From: Deltaproteobacteria bacterium
GTDB lineage: Bacteria; Desulfobacterota; SM23-61
Direction: 5' to 3'
NCBI GenBank assembly: GCA_016234425.1
Contig: JACRCA010000354.1
Coordinates: forward strand, 1 to 12,499
Length of the DNA: 12,499 nt
The notes beneath the pieces are model-generated. The model ran no database searches, was not told the origin of the DNA, and was given only the letters and a program-made list of their open reading frames with translations. Position 1 is the first letter of the stretch. Each line of letters begins with the position of its first letter. The translations under genes were made by a program, and so were the position numbers. Shown here one piece after another: positions 1 through 6,635 of this stretch.

Positions 1-29
1 AGCTTTTGGGAGGGGTTGTGTTTAGCGAG

Positions 30-128
30 GAATCCGGGGACATAATAGCAATTTTTACATTGCTTTGCTTAGCCGGCCTATCTGGCTTCCCTTTTGATAG
101 ATGGCGACCCGTCAAACGCTCTACCAGG
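30..128 (-). mobile_element. Truncated RAYT transposon end (copy 1)
   Basis: Bases 30-128 are a near-identical direct copy of 1038-1135. They begin with the same end sequence GAATCCGGGGACATAATA. Read on the minus strand they encode the tail of a REP-associated tyrosine transposase (RAYT): LVERLTGRHL, then SKGKPDRPAK, the typical basic C-terminus of that family. An extra base in the copy (CATTGC against CATGC in copy 2) removes the stop codon, so the reading frame runs out through the element end. Similarity stops sharply after CCAGG at 128; neither the catalytic part nor the other inverted end follows. What is seen is a fragment. That it came from a once complete RAYT element is inferred from copy 2. 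Confidence 0.75.
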
Positions 129-302
129 GGGAAGGGACGTGGATGAAAATAATCACTTTAGAAAAATATATATGAGGAAGGAAGCATAGGTTCTAAAACA
201 ACTTGTGGGGAAATGCGGACGTCTATAAGAGTGGCCTTGAAGGTCTTCAGAGAGAATAAATTAAGAAATATTTGTTTTGAGCGCCTTAGGCTCGGAAAAA
301 TT
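129..302. other. AT-rich spacer with no recognised gene
   Basis: The stretch between the transposon fragment and the 3' end of the toxin gene is AT-rich. It holds no convincing gene, RNA or terminator. A short plus-strand frame begins at 213 but runs antisense through the toxin gene and is not accepted as a gene. Confidence 0.5.
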
Positions 303-692
303 TTATATTCGGGGTACGGGATGGAATTTGAGTTCTGGGATTGGGTAATGCTTCGTGTTATAAGTGACCAGGGCCAACTCATTCAAAATACAAGTACCGG
401 CGATGACGGCATCCGGCACCTCTATTTTTATCCCTTTGGCCTTATATCCCCGAATTAGTAAGGCCACCTGGTTGGCGATCTCCCTATTCACATCGAAAAC
501 CATCAAAGACCTTAAGAATCGGTCGGTTTTCTCCTCCTCGCCTTTTTTCACTCCCAACTGAACTTCGATCACTGAGAGGGCAGAGCAAGCGGGTACCCCA
601 AATCTCTGCAAATCTCTCAGCATTTCAGTCACTTCTTTTCGGCCTCGCAGATGCCAAATGATTACATCGGAATCCAAAAGGAATCTACTCAT
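303..692 (-). CDS. vapC: VapC-type PIN-domain toxin ribonuclease
   Basis: This 129-residue protein has the length and motif order of VapC toxins, metal-dependent RNases that usually cut tRNA or rRNA and arrest translation when free of antitoxin. Asp7 lies in the N-terminal LLDSDVIIW strand, Glu43 in SVIEVQLG, Asp94 in VPDAVIAGT, and Asn112 in TYNTKHY, the family's C-terminal acidic or amide position. The three core acidic residues are present, so the nuclease is probably active. Its ATG overlaps the last 8 bases of the upstream antitoxin gene (685-692), the usual translational coupling of such pairs. The pair lies between two transposon end copies, which suggests mobility or post-segregational retention. 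The RNA target cannot be read from sequence. Confidence 0.9.
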   Translation of the reverse strand: MSRFLLDSDVIIWHLRGRKEVTEMLRDLQRFGVPACSALSVIEVQLGVKKGEEEKTDRFLRSLMVFDVNREIANQVALLIRGYKAKGIKIEVPDAVIAGTCILNELALVTYNTKHYPIPELKFHPVPRI

Positions 693-954
693 GGACGGTC
701 CTCTTCAGCCTTTTTCGGTAAGATTGCCTCTTCTCCCTCACATATCGTTCCATATCTTTGCCCGTTTTCAAATCGGGATGACTCTGATCACTCCATGCTC
801 CTTTTGTTTCCTCCAGCGTTTTTAAAAACCGCTCCTTTTCTAACTTTTCTCGGGTGGCTTCTTCGATGAAAAAGCTCCTTTTCCTCTTGCCAGTAATTTT
901 ATCGACCTCCTCCAGGATTTCGCGAGGAAGCACGAGGTGAGCTTTGACCCTCAT
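685..954 (-). CDS. vapB: VapB-type ribbon-helix-helix antitoxin
   Basis: The protein has 89 residues. Residues 1-45 fit a ribbon-helix-helix (CopG/MetJ-like) DNA-binding fold: a short beta strand (RVKAHLVLPREI), then two helices, with a basic turn (GKRKRS) before FFIEEA. The C-terminal half, with Trp53 and a charged tail (DMERYVREKR), is the sort of flexible segment that wraps and blocks the PIN toxin. A ribosome-binding site GGGGG lies at 961-965, six bases before the ATG at 954, and the stop TAG overlaps the toxin start. It very probably neutralises the downstream VapC and represses their shared promoter at 993-1020. Assignment to the VapB group rests on fold and partner, not on a close family match. 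Confidence 0.85.
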   Translation of the reverse strand: MRVKAHLVLPREILEEVDKITGKRKRSFFIEEATREKLEKERFLKTLEETKGAWSDQSHPDLKTGKDMERYVREKRQSYRKRLKRTVHE

Positions 955-992
955 ATTATTCCCCCTTTTGTGGAACTAAAATGTACCATACC

Positions 993-1020
993 TATATACC
1001 AATTCATGGCACTTTGTCAA
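993..1020 (-). promoter_or_regulatory. Predicted vapBC promoter
   Basis: On the minus strand a perfect -35 TTGACA (1015-1020) is followed after 16 bases by TATATA (993-998), 39 bases before the antitoxin ATG. The -10 region overlaps a tandem GGTATATA/GGTATGG, which could serve as the antitoxin's operator. The operator role is inferred from the usual autoregulation of these modules. Confidence 0.55.
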
Positions 1021-1037
1021 GTATTTCCGTTTAATGA

Positions 1038-1284
1038 GAATCCGGGGACATAATACCAATTTTTACATGCTTTGCTTCGCCGGCCTACCTGGCTTCCCTT
1101 TTGATAGATTGCGACCCGTCATACGCTCTACCAGGCCAACAAAAACAACATCACCCACCGGACGCCCCGTTGAGTTACGTGGTGAGGGTATCCCGGAACG
1201 ACTATTCGCGATATTCTGGCCATGTCGGCATGTTAATCATCAAAACCTAAACTGTCAGTAAAAATTAGTATTGTGTCCCCGAAT
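1038..1284 (-). mobile_element. Internally deleted RAYT transposon (MITE-like)
   Basis: This element of about 247 bases has inverted ends. The left end reads TCCGGGGACATAATACCAA (1041-1059). The right end, reverse-complemented, reads TTCGGGGACACAATACTAA (1266-1284). They match at 16 of 19 positions. Between them the minus strand keeps both ends of one RAYT transposase gene but lacks its catalytic centre, so the element cannot move itself and would need a full-length relative elsewhere in the genome. Its left 98 bases are repeated at 30-128, on the other side of vapBC. GGGGACA-type ends around RAYT genes are common in deltaproteobacterial genomes (from memory). Exact element borders and any target duplication are not determinable here. 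Confidence 0.75.
1063..1223 (-). pseudogene. RAYT transposase with catalytic core deleted
   Basis: The minus-strand frame opens at ATG 1223 with MARISRIVVPGYPHHVTQRG, the strongly conserved N-terminus of REP-associated tyrosine transposases (Y1/HUH superfamily). After VR the frame changes. The other frame continues as TGRPVGD, then FVGLVERMTGRNL, then SKGKPGRPAKQSM and a stop at 1063, which is the conserved C-terminus of the same family. The whole catalytic middle, with the HUH histidines and the nucleophilic tyrosine, is missing. The N- and C-terminal codons share one DNA string at the joint (ACGGGGCGTCCGG, minus strand, 1158-1170), so the deletion probably arose by recombination at this short homology. 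Frame 1 stops after a few more codons (TGG TAG). Confidence 0.8.
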
Positions 1285-1351
1285 ACCATCAATGGAGGAG
1301 AAGCCGTTGAGGTTGACCCACCAAAAACCCGGATGAACCTAATTTTATTTA

Positions 1352-1386
1352 TTTCTCTGCGGTCTCTGCGTTCTCTGTGGTGAAAA
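1352..1386. repeat. CACAGAG-type 9-base dispersed repeat
   Basis: Three consecutive 9-base units (CTCTGCGGT, CTCTGCGTT, CTCTGTGGT) are followed by GAAAAG. On the minus strand this is the CACAGAGNN family, also found at 6892, 7049, 7249, 10116 and 10268. It lies downstream of the membrane-protein gene on that gene's strand. Confidence 0.75.
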
Positions 1387-1401
1387 GTTTCTTTTGAAGG
1401 A

Positions 1402-1740
1402 CTAAGGTTTGGGCTCCAACCCGCTGTGGTAATACCGATGAAGGAGAAGGACTCCGATGATGATCAGGATGATGGGCCAGACGAGATCACTCCAGGCTTC
1501 GACGCCCGGAAAGAAAGCGATGACGAAGTATACCACAAAAAGGATAACCCCAGTGCCGCCGATGATCCAACCGGCTAAGGTACGGCGGTTCATCAGAAAG
1601 AGGCCCAGGCCGATGGCCACCAGAAGGAGCGGCCAGCTGGTGTGAATATCCAGGATGAACAAGCGGTCGAGAATGAAGAGAGATCCCAGCGTGAGCAGCA
1701 CGATCCCTCCCATCAACTGACCTTTCTTTCCTCGGGACAT
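1402..1740 (-). CDS. LiaI/LiaF-like four-helix membrane protein
   Basis: This 112-residue, very hydrophobic protein has four predicted membrane helices (about residues 10-30, 34-50, 55-77 and 84-101), a basic N-terminus (SRGKKGQ) and a short polar C-terminal tail. The pattern GIVLLTLGSLFILDRL followed by WPLLLVAIGLGLFLM, repeated later as WPIILIIIGVLLL, is that of the LiaI/LiaF transmembrane region (DUF5668-like). In Firmicutes such proteins sense or signal envelope stress. In other bacteria the short forms have no defined role. No partner kinase or regulator gene is adjacent, so the function is open. A GGAGGAG lies upstream but about 19 bases from the ATG, farther than ideal; an alternative start in this frame is not obvious. 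Confidence 0.75.
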   Translation of the reverse strand: MSRGKKGQLMGGIVLLTLGSLFILDRLFILDIHTSWPLLLVAIGLGLFLMNRRTLAGWIIGGTGVILFVVYFVIAFFPGVEAWSDLVWPIILIIIGVLLLHRYYHSGLEPKP

Positions 1741-1853
1741 CTTTTGCTTTGGCGACTCTCCTCCGTTTGAATTTTCCTAACACATCTGGTATTGTAATTC
1801 AAGAAAAAAGTGGAGAGCGGTCAGCTGAAAGCTGATGGCTGAATGTCTTTTCG

Positions 1854-4799
1854 ATGTTTAAGTTCCTGGAAAGTTTGAAGCGGCAGCGCTTCTACGCCCC
1901 TCAGGTAGTCTATCATCAAACCATCCCCCCGGACAGTTCGCGCTGGGCAGGATTAGATTTGCCCCCGGCCTTGGCCCAAGCTCTAGAAAAACTGGGCATC
2001 AATTCTCTCTATTCTCACCAGGCTGCGGCCATCGAGAAGATTCGGCAAGGAAAGAATGTGGTCATTGCCACCCCCACGGCCAGCGGTAAAACGCTCACCT
2101 ATAACCTTCCGGTCTGCGAGTCCCTCATCCAGAATCCCAATTCCAGGGCCCTGTACATCTTTCCTCTGAAAGCGCTGGAACAAGACCAATTAAAAACCCT
2201 GAGAGAATTTTCCTCTCCGCTCAAAGGGCACATTGAATTTCAGGCGCAGATCTATGATGGGGACACCTCGAGCTACCGCCGGCAGAAGATTCGCCAGTCC
2301 GTCCCGCCGATTCTGATTACCAACCCGGACATGGTGCACTTGAGCCTCCTTCCCTTCCATGCTCAATGGGAAACACTCTTTCGGAATCTGCAATTTGTGG
2401 TCATTGATGAGCTGCACACCTACAAGGGCATCTTCGGCTCGCATCTCACGCAGATCCTCCGCAGGCTGCAGCGGGTATGCGACTTTTACGGCTCAAGCCC
2501 CCAGTTCATCGCCTGTTCCGCAACCATTGCCAACCCCAGAGAATTTGCTGAAAAACTAACCGGCCTTCCATTCGAGGCCGTGGAAGAAAGCGGCGCGCCC
2601 CGGCCCGGCAGACACTTTCTTTTTCTGAACCCCACGGGAAGTCCCTACACCCTGGCAGCCAAGCTTTTTTTAGATTGTATCGAAGGAGGCTTCCGCACTC
2701 TGGCCTTCACCCAGGCGCGGAAAATCGCGGAGCTGTTACACGCCTGGCTCTTGAGGGATCGTCCGGACTTGCAAGGCCGGGTGAGTTCTTACCGCGCCGG
2801 GTTCCTTCCCGAAGAGCGCCGGGAGATTGAGGCCAGGCTGGTCTCTGGCGAACTCTTGGGGGTGATTTCTACCAGCGCCTTAGAGTTAGGAATTGACATT
2901 GGGGGCTTAGATGTCTGCATCTTGGTCGGCTACCCGGGAACTGTGGCCGCCACCTGGCAGCGGGGAGGCCGAGTGGGAAGAGGAGACCGGGAATCTCTGA
3001 TTGCTCTGATCGCCCAGCCCGACGCCCTGGACCAATATTTCATGCGCCACCCCCAGGATTTTTTCGGCCGGAGTTTTGAAAGTGCCGTAGTAGACCCAGA
3101 CAATTCCGTTGTGGTTTCCAAACATCTTGTTTGCGCCAGCGCGGAAGTTCCCCTGCGCATGGATGAGTCGACCTTTCCCGTGCAAAAGTACGCTCCTCTC
3201 CTGGATCAGCTGGTATCGGAAGGTGAGCTTCTGCGAAGTGCCTCGGGGCGAGAATGGTTTTCCCATCGGCTTCATCCTCATCGGAAGGTGGACATTCGCT
3301 CCGCTGGGGAGAGCTATACCATCTTCGAGGAGGAAACGAAGCGGTTGATCGGCAGTATCAGCGTGCCCAGAGTTTTCAGCGAATGCCATCCAGGGGCCAT
3401 CTACTTGCACAGGGCCGATCCGTACCTGGTCATCCACCTGGATCAGGGAAAAAGGGAGGTCTGGGCGAAACAGGTGGAAGTGGACTATTACACCCGGGCG
3501 CTCTCCGAAAAGGAGACCGAGATCCTCTCCGTGGCGCGAACAAAGTCTTGGCCGAATTTTACAGCCTGCTATGGAAAGTTGAAAGTAACGGAACGAGTCA
3601 GGGGCTTTGAAAAACGGCGCATCTTTGGTCAGGACCTCCTTTCTGTGCATGAATTAGAGATGCCCTCCCATGTGTTCGAGACCATGGGGCTCTGGATCAT
3701 CCTTCCCGAAGAAATCTCCCAGCGGTTGAAGGAAAAAGGATTACATTTTATGGGAGGGATGCATGCGGTCGAGCATGCTTCCATCGCTCTTTTCCCGCTC
3801 TTCGCCCTATGCGACCGGAACGACGTCGGAGGAATCTGTTATCCCGTACATCCTCAGCTGGGAAAACCGGCCATCTTCATCTACGACGGATACCCGGGAG
3901 GGGTTGGCTTGGCAGAGTATGGCTATGGCATCCTGGAAGAAGTTTTGAAAAAAACCCTCTCTCTGATCCGGGAGTGCCCATGCCTGGATGGTTGCCCTTC
4001 CTGTGTTCACTCTCCCAAGTGTGGATCAGGGAACAAACCTTTGGACAAGCAAGCGGCGCAGTTCGTGCTCATGTGGTTATTGGGTGAAACACAGAGGGAA
4101 AGGAAAAAAGTGGAGGAGGCGCCTACCCAGCTACCCCCGCTGCCTGCCGATTCCGAACTTGCTGAGCCGGAGACTGTGGCCATTGCGGAGCCGCCTGCCT
4201 GGCTCAAAGAAGGAATTTCGCGCCGCCGTATACTTTTTCTGGACATAGAGACCCAGCGCAGCGCCGAGGAAGTTGGCGGTTGGCAAAACAAGCATCTGAT
4301 GCGCGTGGCCGTAGCCGTAGTCTATGACTCCATGGAGGACGCTTTTTCTGTATTCTTAGAGGAGCGGATTCATGAATTGATCGACAGGCTGAAGACCGCC
4401 GACCTGATCGTGGGGTTTAACATCACCGACTTCGATTATAATGTCCTGAAAGGATACTCTTCTTTTCCCTTTGGCAAACTTCCCACCTTCGACATCCTGC
4501 AAGAGATTTCCCAGCAGCTGGGCTATCGCCTTTCCCTGAGCCACCTGGCCCACAAGACGCTCCAGAGGGAGAAGTCCGCCGATGGCCTGCAATCCTTGCA
4601 GTGGTTTAAGGAAGGAAAGATTGAGGAAGTCATTGCCTACTGCAAGAAAGATGTGGAGATCACCAAGGACCTCTTTCTTTTTGGCCTGGCCAATGGCTAC
4701 CTTCTCTTCGAGACCAAGTCCGGTCAGCTCGTCCGCCTGCCCGTGGATTGGGATCTTTCCAGGATCATCTCCGGATTGGGCGATAGGGAGATGGGGTGA
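1854..4799 (+). CDS. MrfA/YprA-like helicase fused to MrfB/YprB-like exonuclease
   Basis: The 981-residue protein has three parts. Residues 50-400 are a superfamily 2 helicase: Walker A ATPTASGKT (72-80), DELH box (185-188), SAT (222-224), and motif VI QRGGRVGR (369-376). Residues about 630-745 are the DUF1998 region: HAVEHASIALFP, then IYDGYPGGVGLAE, then a cysteine cluster (Cys708, 710, 714, 717, 723) that probably binds metal. After a Pro/Glu-rich linker (about 750-785), residues 790-955 form a DEDD exonuclease of the RNase_H_2 type: Asp797/Glu799 in FLDIET, Asp861 in NITDFDYNVL, Asp933 in YCKKDVEIT with Tyr929 four residues earlier. In Bacillus subtilis MrfA (helicase) and MrfB (exonuclease) are separate proteins that repair mitomycin-type DNA damage; joining them implies the same role here (inference). 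No clear ribosome-binding site precedes ATG 1854. Confidence 0.88.
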   Translation: MFKFLESLKRQRFYAPQVVYHQTIPPDSSRWAGLDLPPALAQALEKLGINSLYSHQAAAIEKIRQGKNVVIATPTASGKTLTYNLPVCESLIQNPNSRALYIFPLKALEQDQLKTLREFSSPLKGHIEFQAQIYDGDTSSYRRQKIRQSVPPILITNPDMVHLSLLPFHAQWETLFRNLQFVVIDELHTYKGIFGSHLTQILRRLQRVCDFYGSSPQFIACSATIANPREFAEKLTGLPFEAVEESGAPRPGRHFLFLNPTGSPYTLAAKLFLDCIEGGFRTLAFTQARKIAELLHAWLLRDRPDLQGRVSSYRAGFLPEERREIEARLVSGELLGVISTSALELGIDIGGLDVCILVGYPGTVAATWQRGGRVGRGDRESLIALIAQPDALDQYFMRHPQDFFGRSFESAVVDPDNSVVVSKHLVCASAEVPLRMDESTFPVQKYAPLLDQLVSEGELLRSASGREWFSHRLHPHRKVDIRSAGESYTIFEEETKRLIGSISVPRVFSECHPGAIYLHRADPYLVIHLDQGKREVWAKQVEVDYYTRALSEKETEILSVARTKSWPNFTACYGKLKVTERVRGFEKRRIFGQDLLSVHELEMPSHVFETMGLWIILPEEISQRLKEKGLHFMGGMHAVEHASIALFPLFALCDRNDVGGICYPVHPQLGKPAIFIYDGYPGGVGLAEYGYGILEEVLKKTLSLIRECPCLDGCPSCVHSPKCGSGNKPLDKQAAQFVLMWLLGETQRERKKVEEAPTQLPPLPADSELAEPETVAIAEPPAWLKEGISRRRILFLDIETQRSAEEVGGWQNKHLMRVAVAVVYDSMEDAFSVFLEERIHELIDRLKTADLIVGFNITDFDYNVLKGYSSFPFGKLPTFDILQEISQQLGYRLSLSHLAHKTLQREKSADGLQSLQWFKEGKIEEVIAYCKKDVEITKDLFLFGLANGYLLFETKSGQLVRLPVDWDLSRIISGLGDREMG

Positions 4800-4874
4800 T
4801 GGGGAGAGGTTGACATTTTAAATATTTTTCATTTCTCCCCATCTCCCTATCCCCCCATCTCGCTATCTTTTTTT
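4782..4874 (+). terminator. Large dyad plus T-run ending the helicase gene
   Basis: GATAGGGAGATGGGG (4782-4796) pairs with CCCCATCTCGCTATC (4853-4867) at 14 of 15 positions. Inside it GATGGGGAGA (4798-4807) pairs perfectly with 4834-4843, leaving a loop of about 26 bases. Seven T follow (4868-4874). An alternative perfect 15-bp pairing of 4782-4796 with 4837-4851 also exists. The 5' arm encodes the last residues of the helicase protein (GDREMG) and contains its stop codon. The layout fits an intrinsic terminator between convergent genes, built from a low-complexity GATGGGG-type repeat. Confidence 0.65.
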
Positions 4875-5293
4875 CAGCAGACTCGGCACAGCAGGATGGG
4901 GACGGAAAAAGTATGGATGACTTTGCTGGCCACGCTTCCCAAAACAAACTGGCTGAGTCCGGTGCGTCCGTGAGTGGACATGGCGATCAGGTCGAACCCG
5001 CGGTCTTTAGCATGCTCCACGATCTCCTGGGCATCGTGGCCCGATCGGACCACCGAATTTACCTTCACTCCTACGCTTTTCAAGTTGGCCTCCACTTTAG
5101 CGAGATATTCCTCTGCCTCGCGGACGACGTTTATCTGGTGTTGCGTGGGGTCCACCCCCGGAAAGGTATGGGCTAACGCCACCCGCAAGAGGGTGACTTC
5201 TCCCTGGTGGACCTTGGCCAGCCATTCCAGGCGGGGGAGAATTCCTTCGGCCAGTTTGGAGCCATCCAAGGGAACCAGAATTTTCTTGAACAT
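4874..5293 (-). CDS. Universal stress protein (UspA family)
   Basis: A single-domain Usp of 139 residues. It opens with the family strand FKKILVPLDGSKLAEG, whose Asp contacts adenine nucleotide. It carries DLIAMSTHGRTG followed by GSVASKVI, the G-2X-G-9X-G(S/T) phosphate-binding pattern of ATP-binding Usp proteins, and ends with the usual VPILLCRV strand. Such proteins are dimeric cytoplasmic nucleotide-binding factors linked to starvation, redox or other stress. The start is set at ATG 5293: AAGGAGG (5302-5308) lies eight bases upstream, whereas the longer frame would begin with TTG at 5299, only two bases from that site. It follows the acyl-CoA dehydrogenase by 55 bases on the same strand and may be co-transcribed. 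Which signal it answers is unknown. Confidence 0.92.
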   Translation of the reverse strand: MFKKILVPLDGSKLAEGILPRLEWLAKVHQGEVTLLRVALAHTFPGVDPTQHQINVVREAEEYLAKVEANLKSVGVKVNSVVRSGHDAQEIVEHAKDRGFDLIAMSTHGRTGLSQFVLGSVASKVIHTFSVPILLCRVC

Positions 5294-5348
5294 ATCCAAG
5301 ACCTCCTTCTAAGGATGGAATCATCGCAGCGCCATAGGATTCCTTTTT

Positions 5349-6506
5349 TTAGCGATTTGCCTTTCGATACCCCAACTGATCCAAGGCGATGATGGTCTTC
5401 TGGATGTTGGGTGTGCCCTCGACGATTTGAATAGCTTTGGCATCCCGGTAATACCGGGCCACCGGATATTCCGTGGAGTATCCATAGGCACTGAGAATCC
5501 TCATGGCGAAATCTGCAGCCTTCCCAACCACTTCTCCGGCGTAGAATTTGGCCATGGAAGTTTCCAGCACATTGCCCAGGAACCCTTCATCTTTCTGGAT
5601 AGCTGCTCGGTAGAGCAGGAGGCGAGCGGCTTCTATTTCCGTAGCCATGACGGCGATCATATCCTGGTTCATCTGAAACTGGCCGATTTGTTGCCCGAAT
5701 TGCACGCGCTCATTGCAATATTTCACCGAGGCGTCAAGACAAGCCTGGGCAATCCCTACCCCTCCGGCTGCGCAAGAGAGACGGGTTTGGTTCAGGGAGC
5801 CAAAGACATGCTTCACACCATCGCCAAGCTCTCCCAACAGGGCTTCCCTGGGAAGCTTGACATCTTCCAGGATGATTTCCCCAGTAGGTGCGGAATGCAG
5901 ACCCAGCTTATCCAGGGGTCGAGTGCTAATCCCGGCGAGATGCATGTCCAGGAGAAATGTGGAAAGGCCTTTGCTCTTGGCTGCCGGGTCGTGGTAGGCG
6001 TAGAGAATACAGAGGTCAGCCACCTGGGCGTTGGAAATCCAGGTCTTGGACCCATTCATTAGAAAATAGTCCCCCTTGGGAATCGCTGTGGTCTTCATGG
6101 CCATCACGTCCGATCCGGCATTGGGCTCCGTGATGGCGAAGCAACCGATCCAATCAGTCGAAACCAGCTTGGGGATGCATTTCTTTTTCTGTTCCTCCGT
6201 ACCATAACGCAGAATAGAGAGAGCCGGGCCAAAGGTCTGCATGTTGAAGGTCACCCGCAGGGAGGCGCTGGCCCGAGCAATCTCTTCGGTGATGATCGTC
6301 CCGGCCAGAAAGCCCATCCCATTCCCTCCATAATCTTCGGGTATGAGGGTCCCATAAAAACCCAGATCGGCCATCTTCTTCATTACCTCGCGGGGGAAAT
6401 AGTGTTCTGCTTCCCATTTATCCGCAAAGGGAGCAATCTCCTTCTCGGCGAAGCCGCGGGCCGTCTCACGGATGGCCTGCATTTCCTCACTCAACTTGAA
6501 ATCCAT
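5349..6506 (-). CDS. Acyl-CoA dehydrogenase, probably glutaryl-CoA type
   Basis: The 385-residue flavoprotein has the full acyl-CoA dehydrogenase fold. It carries the signature CFAITEPNAGSD, the FAD-contacting KTWISNAQ, the helical YCNERVQFGQQIGQFQ, and a catalytic base Glu363 in QIVEGTPNIQK, the position used by short/medium-chain and glutaryl-CoA dehydrogenases. From memory, its FGSLNQTRLS, AMRILSAYGYSTEYPVARYYRD and ALDQLGYRKANR segments match closely the non-decarboxylating glutaryl-CoA dehydrogenase of Desulfococcus multivorans. Arg84 (SLRVTFNM) falls near the arginine that holds the substrate's free carboxylate. It would oxidise glutaryl-CoA to glutaconyl-CoA, passing electrons to ETF. 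AAGGAGG (6512-6518) lies five bases before the ATG. The biotin carrier gene lies 129 bases upstream. The substrate is inferred; another dicarboxylyl- or cyclic acyl-CoA is possible. Confidence 0.88.
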   Translation of the reverse strand: MDFKLSEEMQAIRETARGFAEKEIAPFADKWEAEHYFPREVMKKMADLGFYGTLIPEDYGGNGMGFLAGTIITEEIARASASLRVTFNMQTFGPALSILRYGTEEQKKKCIPKLVSTDWIGCFAITEPNAGSDVMAMKTTAIPKGDYFLMNGSKTWISNAQVADLCILYAYHDPAAKSKGLSTFLLDMHLAGISTRPLDKLGLHSAPTGEIILEDVKLPREALLGELGDGVKHVFGSLNQTRLSCAAGGVGIAQACLDASVKYCNERVQFGQQIGQFQMNQDMIAVMATEIEAARLLLYRAAIQKDEGFLGNVLETSMAKFYAGEVVGKAADFAMRILSAYGYSTEYPVARYYRDAKAIQIVEGTPNIQKTIIALDQLGYRKANR

Positions 6507-6522
6507 TTTTTCCTCCTTATTG

Positions 6523-6635
6523 GCGAAAAGCTCATAGCTGATAGCTCATAGTTCTTGGGGCTTAAGCTCTTACTATCGGCTATGAGCGATCAGCGATCGA
6601 CTAAATTGCTATGAGCTAAGTTGCTATGAGCTGCG
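6523..6635. repeat. AGCTCATAG-type repeats with dyads
   Basis: The spacer between the biotin carrier and the dehydrogenase is made largely of variants of AGCTCATAG and AGCTGATAG and their complements (GCTATGAGC, CTATGAGCT), arranged so that the left part (6529-6551) can pair with the right parts (about 6582-6600 and 6610-6633). A related piece, AGCTGAAAGCTGATGGCTGA, lies at 1823-1842 just before the helicase gene. It looks like a dispersed spacer repeat. Whether it affects expression of the dehydrogenase within the operon is unknown. Confidence 0.6.

Noticed and set aside
213..458. Plus-strand frame whose start (IRVALKVFRENKLRN) faintly recalls the N-terminus of MacB-type permeases
   Set aside because: The likeness is about 15 residues and is lost at once; the rest runs antisense through the vapC gene. 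Too weak to call a gene or relic.
1034..1261. Plus-strand 75-residue frame across the small transposon
   Set aside because: The opposite strand carries the recognisable RAYT N- and C-termini, so this frame is an antisense shadow.
2907..3650. 247-residue minus-strand open frame
   Set aside because: It lies wholly inside the helicase coding region, which has family motifs throughout; no family resemblance on the minus strand.
5427..6062. 211-residue plus-strand open frame
   Set aside because: Antisense to the well-conserved acyl-CoA dehydrogenase; codon-driven shadow.
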